A stretch of 6,076 bases of DNA from Methylococcales bacterium (GTDB taxonomy: Bacteria; Pseudomonadota; Gammaproteobacteria; Methylococcales; Methylomonadaceae): the NCBI GenBank assembly GCA_023134955.1, contig JAGLUC010000461.1, positions 1-6,076 of the forward strand, read 5' to 3'. Under the pieces are notes generated by a model, which did no database searches, was not told the origin of the DNA, and saw nothing but the letters and a program-made list of their open reading frames with translations. The position numbers and the translations under genes are program-made. This document shows, piece by piece, positions 1-5,133 of this stretch. The number at the start of each line of letters is the position of its first letter. Position 1 is the first letter of the stretch.

Positions 1-23
1 CGGGGAACCGATGACTCGAAACT

Positions 24-48
24 CCGTATTACACTTCGTTTCATACGG
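24..48. repeat. Small inverted repeat at the left edge
   Basis: CCGTAT at 24-29 is the reverse complement of ATACGG at 43-48, leaving a 13-base loop. It lies just outside the left arm of the large palindrome and is not matched by anything to the right of that palindrome, so it may be the edge of a second element cut off by the window boundary. No gene is visible in 1-58. Confidence 0.35.
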
Positions 49-58
49 GCTACAATAT

Positions 59-218
59 GGACTGAAGATTTAATAACTACCCTGTTTTGCCTTGTCTTTT
101 GCCTCGACAGAAGCACCAATAAAACAGTTGCGTAGCTTGCTATTCGCCTGTTTTATTGGCGCTCCTGTGAAGCCAAAATCCTACGCCAAACTCCGGTAAC
201 TTATTAAATCCTCAGTCC
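59..218. repeat. Long imperfect palindrome (MITE-like or REP-like non-coding element)
   Basis: The stretch folds back on itself over nearly its whole length, with the centre near 138. The outer arms are 59-75 (GGACTGAAGATTTAATA) and 201-218, whose reverse complement reads GGACTGAGGATTTAATAA. The inner arms are 116-127 (CCAATAAAACAG) and 148-159 (CTGTTTTATTGG), a perfect 12-bp match. The stretches between outer and inner arms (about 76-115 and 160-200) also pair with mismatches and bulges, and the pairing continues inwards through 130-136 with 139-147. No open reading frame of note lies inside. It sits 70 bp beyond the 3' end of mltF. Such a shape is typical of dispersed palindromic repeats mobilised in trans by a transposase. 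Whether it occurs elsewhere in the genome cannot be seen here, so the mobile-element reading is inference, and a transcription-termination or mRNA-stabilising role is an alternative. Confidence 0.75.
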
Positions 219-288
219 TATGTGTTAATAAAAGAGTATCAAAATACCCTGCCAGAACTCTTGGGGCTATTAATAGTATTAAATGAAT

Positions 289-1761
289 CTATAGAATAGA
301 AGGTTCAAAAGAGAGCGCTTCATTTTCTTGATCGACAGACAGGCTTTGGTTTTCAGGATTTTCTGGAGGCAATGACATGACATTTTTTTCTATTTGATCT
401 TCCTCAGTCAACCAGACTAATAAAGCATAATAGCTACGAATGTTTTCCACATAACCAACAGGCTCCTTACCTCTAGCATAGCCATAAACAGTTTTTTTAT
501 ACCATTTTTTTTGAGTAAGTAAAGGAAGTGATTCCTTTACATCCAGCCATTTGTTAGGATCGCCTTTTCTAAGGCGAGTTAAAAACATGGCATCTTTAAG
601 ATGACCAAATCCAACATTATAAGAAGCCAAAGCATACCATGTACGGTCAGGTTCTTGAATGTGTGCAGGAATGCTTTCTAAACGCAATTTAAAATATAAT
701 GCCCCACCAATAATGCTTTGTATGGGATCTGTTCTATCTTTAATGCCTAATTGCCTGGCGGTTCTCTTTGTCAACATCATAAGACCTTTTACTCCTGTAG
801 GGGATGTCACGTCAGCCCGCCAGTGTGATTCCTGATAACCAATAGCAGCCAGTAATCGCCAGTCAATATCGTGTTTTAATGCCTCCGCTTTAAAAAAAGG
901 TTTATAAAAGGGAAGTCTGCTTTCAACATGTTTTCGGAATTGACAATTGCCAACATAACTAAGGTTTCCTGAATTACCATAATATTTATCCAGCAAATGC
1001 TCTAATGTTTTGTTTTCTTGGATTTGTTGAAAAAAAAGCTTGGCTTCATTGTAAAGACTATCATCTTTAGATAGGGGAAATGCCCAGGCAAGCTGGCGAG
1101 GTTCTGTAATGTCAAAGGCAATGTTGAGTTTTGGATAAAAGCGTTTGATTGAGCGAGCCTGGTGTGAGTCGGCAATGGTGTAATCAATTAACCCTTCGTT
1201 GACTAAGTACATTAAACCATCCGTATTTAATTCAGTATTAATGTTCCAGGTTAATTTGGGGTGTTTTTTTTGCTGTTGAATTAAGGCATCCAAGTGACTG
1301 GTACCTTTGACAATCTCAAGTATGCCATTTACAAGGTCAGATACTTTTCTAGGTTTTTTTCTGCCTGAGCGATAGATAATTTGCTCGGTAATGCTTTGGT
1401 AGCTTGGGGCAAAGCGCATGTTTTGCAAGCGTTGATCTGTAATCGTCAGACCTGCTGCAGCAATATCTGCTTTATCAGCAGCAATGATGGTTAAAAGCTT
1501 GTCGAAGGTAGTCGGGATGATGAAGTTAACTTTAACCTTTAGCCGTTTAGCGAACAGCATCACCAGGTCATACTCCAGTCCCGTTAAACCCTCTGCACCT
1601 TCATAATAGGTAGTAGGGTCTTGGCGAGTGAGCACATCAATAGAGCCTTCATATTTTATTTGCTCAAGCTTTGAAAACCCAAGATGGTCGGGGGAATAGC
1701 TATCACAAGAACTGAGGATGAGGAAAAGGCTAATAAATAATGGAATATTATTTTTCAACAA
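289..1761 (-). CDS. mltF: Membrane-bound lytic murein transglycosylase F (MltF)
   Basis: A 490-residue enzyme that cleaves the MurNAc-GlcNAc bond of peptidoglycan non-hydrolytically, leaving 1,6-anhydromuramic ends. Residues 1-19 form a lipoprotein signal: a hydrophobic core followed by the lipobox LSSC, with Cys19 to be lipidated and Asp20 at position +2. Residues about 38-263 are a periplasmic substrate-binding fold of the SBP_bac_3 type, the regulatory half of MltF. Residues about 290-445 are the family 1 SLT lysozyme-like domain, with WRLLAAIGYQESHW around catalytic Glu311, then SPTGVKGLMMLT, ALASYNVGFGH and YVENIRSYY, all typical of MltF. The length is slightly below the roughly 518 residues of E. 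coli MltF, whose tail is longer. The start is TTG at 1761: AAAGG (1770-1774, read on the minus strand) lies 8 nt upstream and the preceding in-frame codon block ends at the pgi stop. A second TTG follows immediately. It lies 18 bp downstream of pgi and is probably co-transcribed with it. Confidence 0.95.
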   Translation of the reverse strand: MLKNNIPLFISLFLILSSCDSYSPDHLGFSKLEQIKYEGSIDVLTRQDPTTYYEGAEGLTGLEYDLVMLFAKRLKVKVNFIIPTTFDKLLTIIAADKADIAAAGLTITDQRLQNMRFAPSYQSITEQIIYRSGRKKPRKVSDLVNGILEIVKGTSHLDALIQQQKKHPKLTWNINTELNTDGLMYLVNEGLIDYTIADSHQARSIKRFYPKLNIAFDITEPRQLAWAFPLSKDDSLYNEAKLFFQQIQENKTLEHLLDKYYGNSGNLSYVGNCQFRKHVESRLPFYKPFFKAEALKHDIDWRLLAAIGYQESHWRADVTSPTGVKGLMMLTKRTARQLGIKDRTDPIQSIIGGALYFKLRLESIPAHIQEPDRTWYALASYNVGFGHLKDAMFLTRLRKGDPNKWLDVKESLPLLTQKKWYKKTVYGYARGKEPVGYVENIRSYYALLVWLTEEDQIEKNVMSLPPENPENQSLSVDQENEALSFEPSIL

Positions 1762-1769
1762 TTTACTAA

Positions 1770-1774
1770 CCTTT
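1770..1774 (-). promoter_or_regulatory. Ribosome binding site deciding the TTG start of mltF
   Basis: On the minus strand this reads AAAGG and ends 8 nt before the TTG at 1761-1759. No ATG lies between it and the pgi stop codon, and the signal peptide would be lost from any start far downstream, so a TTG initiation codon is the best-supported choice. Confidence 0.7.
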
Positions 1775-1779
1775 ACAGA

Positions 1780-3420
1780 TTAAACTGTATTTTGTTCATC
1801 ACGAAGTTTTTTGTAGCCATTGATCAGAGCATTAGTGGACGAATCATGGCTGCTAATCATTTCACCACTTTTTAGTTCTGGTAAAATAGCTTTAGCTAAC
1901 ACTTTCCCAAGTTCAACGCCCCACTGGTCGAATGAGTTAATATTCCAAATAACACCTTGTACGAAAATTTTGTGTTCATAAAAGGCTAATAAAGTCCCCA
2001 GAGTACGTGGAGTTAGTTTTTTATAAAGAAATGAATTGGAGGGTTTATTACCAGGAAAAACTTTGGACATAACCAAAAGTGGGTCAGAATCACCAATATC
2101 GTTCTCTACTTGTTGTTTGGTTTTACCTTTCATTAGCGCTTCAGGTTGCGCTAAGAAATTAGACATTAAAATATCATGATGAATAGGTGAGTCGTAATGC
2201 CCCTGAGCTGCAGCTAAAAAGTCACAAGGAATTAGTTTAGTACCTTGATGTATTAATTGGTAAAAAGCATGTTGGCCATTAGTCCCTGTTTGTCCCCAAA
2301 TAATAGATCCCGTATGGTAATCAACCTGTTGCCCATCAGTGGTAATGGATTTACCATTACTTTCCATGTCGCCTTGCTGAAAATAATCAGCAAAGAAATA
2401 AAGTGACTGGTCATAGGGAAGCAGGACATGGGACTCAGCGTTAAAAAAATTGTTATACCAAATCCCTAATAATGCCATGGTGACTGGGATGTTTTTATCT
2501 AAAGGCGTATCTTGAAAGTGCTTATCAGCAAGGTGAGCACCCAGTAATAATTCTTCAAAATTATCCATGCCAATGGATATGGCAATAGAGAGACCAATCG
2601 CTGACCAAAGTGAATAACGTCCACCTACCCAGTCCCAAAATTCAAACATATTTTCAGCATCAATTCCAAAAGCGGTGACATTTTCTTTGTGTGTAGAAAT
2701 AGCAACAAAGTGTTTTTTGATGGCAGATTTATCAAAAGCGGAATTAAGTAACCATTTGCGTGCAGAATGTGCATTTGTCATGGTTTCTTTGGTGTTAAAA
2801 ACTTTTGAAGCAATTAAAAATAAGGTGGTCTCAGGGTTTAAACCTTTTAATACAGTAATAATATCAGTTTGATCAACATTGGAAACGAAATGAGCTTTAA
2901 GTGCCGGGGTAGAATATGGCTCAAGAGCAGTTGTGACCATTTTTGGCCCTAAGTCAGAGCCACCAATACCTATATTTACAACATCGGTAATTGCTTTGTT
3001 GGTATAACCACGCCATTCACCAGAGCGCACTTTGTCAGAAAAAATACGCATTTTAGATAACACATTGTTTATACCAGGCATCACATCTTCACCTTTGAAA
3101 TAAACGGCTGTATTAGATCTATTTCTAAGAGCAGTATGTAAAACAGCGCGTTGTTCAGTGGTATTAATTATCTCACCAGAAAACATGGCTTGCGTTTTAT
3201 TATGTAAGTCTGCTTTTTCAGCCAGTTTAATTAAATGAGGAAGGGTATCAGATGTGATTCGGTTTTTTGAATAATCGAAGAGCAGGTCTCCAAAATGTAG
3301 AGACAGTTTGTTATGACGGTTTTTATCAGCCGCAAAAAGCTCTTTCATGGATAAACAACTGACTTCTTTGTGGTGTTGTTTAAGAGTAAGCCATTCAGGG
3401 GAATCACATAAAGCAGACAT
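1780..3420 (-). CDS. pgi: Glucose-6-phosphate isomerase
   Basis: A 546-residue cytoplasmic enzyme that interconverts glucose-6-phosphate and fructose-6-phosphate, linking glycolysis and gluconeogenesis to the pentose phosphate (or ribulose monophosphate) route. The length matches E. coli Pgi (549). The first SIS sugar-phosphate-binding motif is GIGGSDLGP at 151-159. The family signature DWVGGRYSLWS lies at 263-273 and includes Arg268. QQGDMESNGKS carries the expected catalytic Glu353, GTNGQHAF the expected His384, and the C-terminal signature FDQWGVELGK (497-506) ends in the conserved active-site Lys506. The reading frame is intact. The ATG at 3420 is preceded by GGAT (plus-strand 3426-3429) at 5 nt, a modest ribosome binding site. 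It is the first gene of a probable pgi-mltF unit and diverges from the toxin-antitoxin operon across a 178-bp gap. Confidence 0.98.
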   Translation of the reverse strand: MSALCDSPEWLTLKQHHKEVSCLSMKELFAADKNRHNKLSLHFGDLLFDYSKNRITSDTLPHLIKLAEKADLHNKTQAMFSGEIINTTEQRAVLHTALRNRSNTAVYFKGEDVMPGINNVLSKMRIFSDKVRSGEWRGYTNKAITDVVNIGIGGSDLGPKMVTTALEPYSTPALKAHFVSNVDQTDIITVLKGLNPETTLFLIASKVFNTKETMTNAHSARKWLLNSAFDKSAIKKHFVAISTHKENVTAFGIDAENMFEFWDWVGGRYSLWSAIGLSIAISIGMDNFEELLLGAHLADKHFQDTPLDKNIPVTMALLGIWYNNFFNAESHVLLPYDQSLYFFADYFQQGDMESNGKSITTDGQQVDYHTGSIIWGQTGTNGQHAFYQLIHQGTKLIPCDFLAAAQGHYDSPIHHDILMSNFLAQPEALMKGKTKQQVENDIGDSDPLLVMSKVFPGNKPSNSFLYKKLTPRTLGTLLAFYEHKIFVQGVIWNINSFDQWGVELGKVLAKAILPELKSGEMISSHDSSTNALINGYKKLRDEQNTV

Positions 3421-3451
3421 TTTTTATCCAGTCATATTAAAGTTATTTAGA

Positions 3452-3480
3452 AGTCTACGTAAAGGGCAATAAATTGGCAA
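3452..3480 (-). promoter_or_regulatory. Candidate sigma70 promoter for pgi-mltF
   Basis: Read on the minus strand, TTGCCA (3480-3475) is a -35 box with one mismatch to TTGACA. After exactly 17 bp comes TAGACT (3457-3452), a -10 box matching TATAAT at four of six positions. Transcription would start near 3445, about 25 nt before the pgi ATG. An alternative pair, TTTACG then TAATAT with an 18-bp spacer, overlaps it slightly downstream. This is a pattern match only. Confidence 0.45.
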
Positions 3481-3560
3481 ATATAATTGTTGTTTTTATT
3501 TTAAGATATGTGTCTTGAAAAACGCTATTTTATTCATGAAATTAATTTTACGACAATAAC

Positions 3561-3569
3561 TGGTATAAT
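3561..3569 (+). promoter_or_regulatory. Extended -10 promoter of the toxin-antitoxin operon
   Basis: TGGTATAAT has a consensus -10 hexamer (3564-3569) with the TG of an extended -10 element one base upstream. No good -35 hexamer lies 16-18 bp upstream, which is usual for extended -10 promoters. Transcription would begin around 3576, leaving a leader of about 23 nt before the antitoxin ATG at 3599. Confidence 0.6.
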
Positions 3570-3600
3570 TTAACATTCGAAATATATAGGATTGTTAAAT
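3568..3600. promoter_or_regulatory. Perfect 8-bp inverted repeat, candidate autoregulatory operator
   Basis: ATTTAACA (3568-3575) and TGTTAAAT (3593-3600) are exact reverse complements separated by 17 bp. The left arm overlaps the end of the -10 box and the right arm overlaps the antitoxin start codon. If transcription starts near 3576, the left arm would not be in the mRNA, so a DNA operator is likelier than an RNA hairpin. Toxin-antitoxin complexes commonly repress their own promoter through such repeats; here that role is inferred from position. Confidence 0.45.
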
Positions 3601-3802
3601 GAGAATACAAGAACTTTCCGTTTCGGAGCGTATTGTCTTAGCTGAAAAGCTATGGGATAGTGTTGTTGACGAAGATGCCCCGATAGAGCTATCTAAAATA
3701 CAAGCAGTTGAACTTGACCGTAGGTTACAAGCATTTCTAGACGACCAAGATATTGGTTCTTCATGGTCAGAAGTCAAAGGACGAATTACTAGTAAAGTAT
3801 GA
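3599..3802 (+). CDS. Antitoxin of the addiction-module component family (Unstab_antitox, PF09720-like)
   Basis: A 67-residue acidic protein expected to bind and neutralise the RelE/ParE-type toxin encoded immediately downstream. It shows the hallmarks of this short antitoxin family: LSVSERIVLAEKLWDS (6-21) with the conserved Leu-Trp-Asp-Ser, an acidic linker with a Pro near 28, ELDRRLQAF (38-46), and a C-terminal GSSWSEVKGRI block (53-63), the part likely to contact the toxin. The ATG at 3599 is preceded by AGG (3588-3590) at 8 nt. Its TGA stop overlaps the toxin ATG as ATGA (3799-3802), implying translational coupling. The family has no well-marked DNA-binding domain that I can point to, so which component recognises the upstream inverted repeat is unknown. 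The family assignment rests on motif recall. Confidence 0.85.
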   Translation: MRIQELSVSERIVLAEKLWDSVVDEDAPIELSKIQAVELDRRLQAFLDDQDIGSSWSEVKGRITSKV

Positions 3803-4095
3803 GCTATTCTCTCACGCTTCGGAAAGAAGCTGAATTAGACATTAATACTGCTTTTGAATATTACGAAAATCATAGAGTGGGATTGGGCTATGATTTTCTT
3901 CTTTGTGTTGAAGAATGTCTATCAAAAATAGAACGAAACCCTGTGCATTACAAAACAATCTACAAAGAACTTAGGCGTATAGCTGTACGGCGGTTTCCAT
4001 ATCGCATTTTGTATTTAGTTCAAAATAATTTGGTTATTGTTACCGCTGTTTTTCATGTTAGAAAAGCCCCTCAAGCATGGAAAAATTGCAGATAA
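3799..4095 (+). CDS. RelE/ParE superfamily toxin
   Basis: A 98-residue basic protein of the type II toxin superfamily (ParE_toxin, PF05016-like), the usual partner of the small antitoxin encoded before it. The sequence runs in the standard order: a beta strand (SLTLRKEAELDI), a helical hairpin (about 10-45, including AFEYYENHRVGLGYDFLLCVEE), then the conserved strand region with Arg60, RRFPYRILY (64-72), VIVTAVFHVRK (79-89) and a C-terminal Trp94. RelE members cleave mRNA on the ribosome and ParE members poison DNA gyrase. The sequence does not decide between them, although the spaced basic residues and His86 resemble the group usually annotated simply as RelE/ParE. The start overlaps the antitoxin stop by 4 bp and has no strong ribosome binding site of its own, consistent with coupled, lower-level translation. 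The frame is intact, so the module is probably functional. Confidence 0.87.
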   Translation: MSYSLTLRKEAELDINTAFEYYENHRVGLGYDFLLCVEECLSKIERNPVHYKTIYKELRRIAVRRFPYRILYLVQNNLVIVTAVFHVRKAPQAWKNCR

Positions 4096-4111
4096 CAAAA
4101 ATTTGCAGCTG

Positions 4112-4197
4112 ACTACTGGCACCACTGACAATTTAGGCGACAACTATCCTGACACAAGGGGCGGTCTACAACAAAATACTGGTCTTTAGCCAGTAGT
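4112..4197. repeat. Inverted repeat bracketing the toxin-ubiK convergent gap
   Basis: ACTACTGGC (4112-4120) and GCCAGTAGT (4189-4197) are perfect 9-bp reverse complements. They enclose most of the 90-bp gap between the convergent toxin and ubiK genes, and the right arm also overlaps the ubiK stop codon region. The right arm can alternatively form a tight hairpin with TACTGG at 4177-4182. The rest of the gap has no gene. The pairing is visible; a function in bidirectional termination is inference. Confidence 0.4.
4173..4195 (-). terminator. Weak candidate Rho-independent terminator of marR-ubiK
   Basis: On the minus strand TACTGG (4195-4190), a 7-base loop containing the ubiK TAA, and CCAGTA (4182-4177) form a 6-bp stem. 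It is followed by a run of T (TTTTG, then TTGT). The stem is short with only three G-C pairs, and it overlaps the stop codon, so termination may be inefficient. Confidence 0.35.
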
Positions 4198-4443
4198 TAT
4201 TTGACTCTTCGATTCAATTTCATCAACACGTTTTTCTAAAGCTTCTAATTTAGAACGTGTTTTTGCTAAAACAGCTTTTTGTACTTCAAATTCTTCACGA
4301 GTAACTAAATCTAGCTTAGCTAATGCACCTTGCAAAATACCATGGAAAGTTTTTTCTATATCGTCTTTAAAGCTAGTTAAGCCAGGGGGAACAGCATCTG
4401 CTAAGCGACTGGCGATTTCGTCAATTGATTTTGGGTCAAACAT
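4186..4443 (-). CDS. ubiK: Ubiquinone biosynthesis accessory factor UbiK (YqiC/BMFP family)
   Basis: An 85-residue protein of the BMFP family (PF04380). In E. coli the homologue UbiK binds UbiJ and supports the soluble complex that performs the late hydroxylation and methylation steps of ubiquinone synthesis; purified relatives also fuse membranes in vitro. Features seen: the N-terminal MFDPKSIDEIASRLADAVPPG amphipathic segment, a central helix (about 24-43), then the highly conserved LDLVTREEFEVQKAVL (44-59) leading into a C-terminal coiled coil with heptad-like leucines (LEALEKRVDEI, 66-76) through which the family trimerises. The length is close to the usual 80-100. The ATG at 4443 has only a weak purine-rich AAAGAGA upstream. 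It lies 21 bp after the marR stop on the same strand, so both are probably on one mRNA. Its presence implies an organism that respires with ubiquinone. Confidence 0.88.
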   Translation of the reverse strand: MFDPKSIDEIASRLADAVPPGLTSFKDDIEKTFHGILQGALAKLDLVTREEFEVQKAVLAKTRSKLEALEKRVDEIESKSQITTG

Positions 4444-4464
4444 AGTTGTCTCTTTGTCTAAGGT

Positions 4465-5037
4465 TTAAATGGTTTTTTCTAAAATATGTTCTTTACATAT
4501 TTTGTCAATTTCAGCATGTTTTAAAGCTTGTGAAGTTAATCCACAATAATATTGATTATCAACTTGCTCTACAAAATAAATACAAGTATTACATAGACCA
4601 AATGTTCTTGAGTTATTTGCGGTTTGCAATGCAAGTAAAGTGTTTTTTAAGGCATCAGCCAGTGAGCTAAAGTCTTGCTCTGCAATTTGTGACTCAACTT
4701 GCTTAAAAATGTCTGGTAGCTGAATTTTATCAAGTATACGATGTCCAGCGGGTAAAAGTTTAAGGTGAACAACTCGGTGGTCATTTTTATCGGGTACTTT
4801 TTTAATGTAACCTTTGCGTTCTAAAATTTGTAGTGACTGAGAAACAGTTCCTTTGGTTAAGTCTAAAAAAGCTGTTACCGAAGCTGGAGTATCACTATGA
4901 AGATTGCATTTGGATAAATAATCTAAAATTTGACCATGTATAGGCTGTAAGTTTAACAAAGTATAAATTTTTCTTTCTTCAGATCTTAACAGGTTACTGA
5001 TACAGCTTATCAATTTTAATACACTTAACTTATTCAT
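4465..5037 (-). CDS. MarR-family winged-helix regulator with C-terminal Cys/His cluster
   Basis: A 190-residue transcription factor when started at the ATG at 5037. The frame stays open up to a TTG at 5121, but that extension has no ribosome binding site, is low in complexity, and would cover the divergent promoter region. An N-terminal dimerisation helix is followed by a MarR winged helix: SVTAFLDLTKGTVSQSLQIL (residues 53-72) is the helix-turn-helix, ERKGYIKKV leads to the wing, and DKNDHRVVHLKL (83-94) matches the D-x-R wing of MarR proteins. After a helical segment, residues 149-184 carry an additional motif, C149-x2-C152-x12-C165-x15-C181-x2-H184, beginning SRTFGLCNTC and ending KICKEH. 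This arrangement suggests a bound zinc or iron-sulfur cluster. The gene diverges from the reductase gene at 5134, the classic layout for a MarR regulator and its target, and is followed by ubiK. The effector is unknown. Confidence 0.85.
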   Translation of the reverse strand: MNKLSVLKLISCISNLLRSEERKIYTLLNLQPIHGQILDYLSKCNLHSDTPASVTAFLDLTKGTVSQSLQILERKGYIKKVPDKNDHRVVHLKLLPAGHRILDKIQLPDIFKQVESQIAEQDFSSLADALKNTLLALQTANNSRTFGLCNTCIYFVEQVDNQYYCGLTSQALKHAEIDKICKEHILEKTI

Positions 5038-5053
5038 ATGAAGGATTTTAACA

Positions 5054-5083
5054 TAGCTTATACAGTGATAATGTGATGAGCTA
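5054..5083. promoter_or_regulatory. Inverted repeat, candidate MarR operator
   Basis: TAGCTTAT (5054-5061) and ATGAGCTA (5076-5083) form an 8-bp inverted repeat with one mismatch and a 14-bp centre. It lies in the 96-bp gap between the divergent marR and reductase genes and straddles the predicted marR -10 box (5068-5073). Position and symmetry fit autoregulation by a dimeric MarR protein. No strong promoter for the reductase could be assigned; GATAAT at 5087-5092 is a possible -10 box without a good -35. Confidence 0.45.
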
Positions 5084-5096
5084 GAAGATAATACAA
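5068..5096 (-). promoter_or_regulatory. Candidate sigma70 promoter for marR-ubiK
   Basis: On the minus strand TTGTAT (5096-5091) is a -35 box and CATTAT (5073-5068) a -10 box, separated by exactly 17 bp. Transcription would start near 5061, about 24 nt before the ATG at 5037. This supports the shorter MarR start, because the longer frame would begin upstream of this promoter. Confidence 0.45.
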
Positions 5097-5133
5097 AATG
5101 TAAAGAATATTTTTCGATCAAACTGGAAAGATA

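Noticed and set aside
234..248. GTAT/ATAC hairpin as an mltF terminator
   Set aside because: The stem is only 4-5 bp and AT-rich; the T-rich run after it on the minus strand is interrupted. It is not distinguishable from chance in such AT-rich DNA.
1002..1187. 61-codon open frame on the minus strand inside mltF
   Set aside because: It is in another frame of a conserved gene and resembles no known protein.
2675..2872. 65-codon open frame on the plus strand inside pgi
   Set aside because: It lies antisense within a strongly conserved gene, with no homology I recognise.
3595..3777. 60-codon open frame on the minus strand opposite the antitoxin gene
   Set aside because: It is a shadow of the antitoxin coding frame, with low-complexity serine-rich sequence.
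4096..4200. Possible integron attC site after the toxin gene, since toxin-antitoxin cassettes occur in integrons
   Set aside because: The inverted repeat is present, but the required core sites (RYYYAAC and GTTRRRY) are not found at the proper places, and no integrase or other cassette is visible.
4446..4670. 74-codon open frame on the plus strand across the 3' part of marR
   Set aside because: It is antisense to the conserved cysteine region of marR, and its composition reflects only the AT-rich complement.
5038..5121. An N-terminal extension of the MarR protein starting at a TTG at 5121 (28 more residues)
   Set aside because: It has no ribosome binding site, a serine-rich non-conserved sequence, and would begin upstream of the best marR promoter. 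The ATG at 5037 gives a normal MarR N-terminus.
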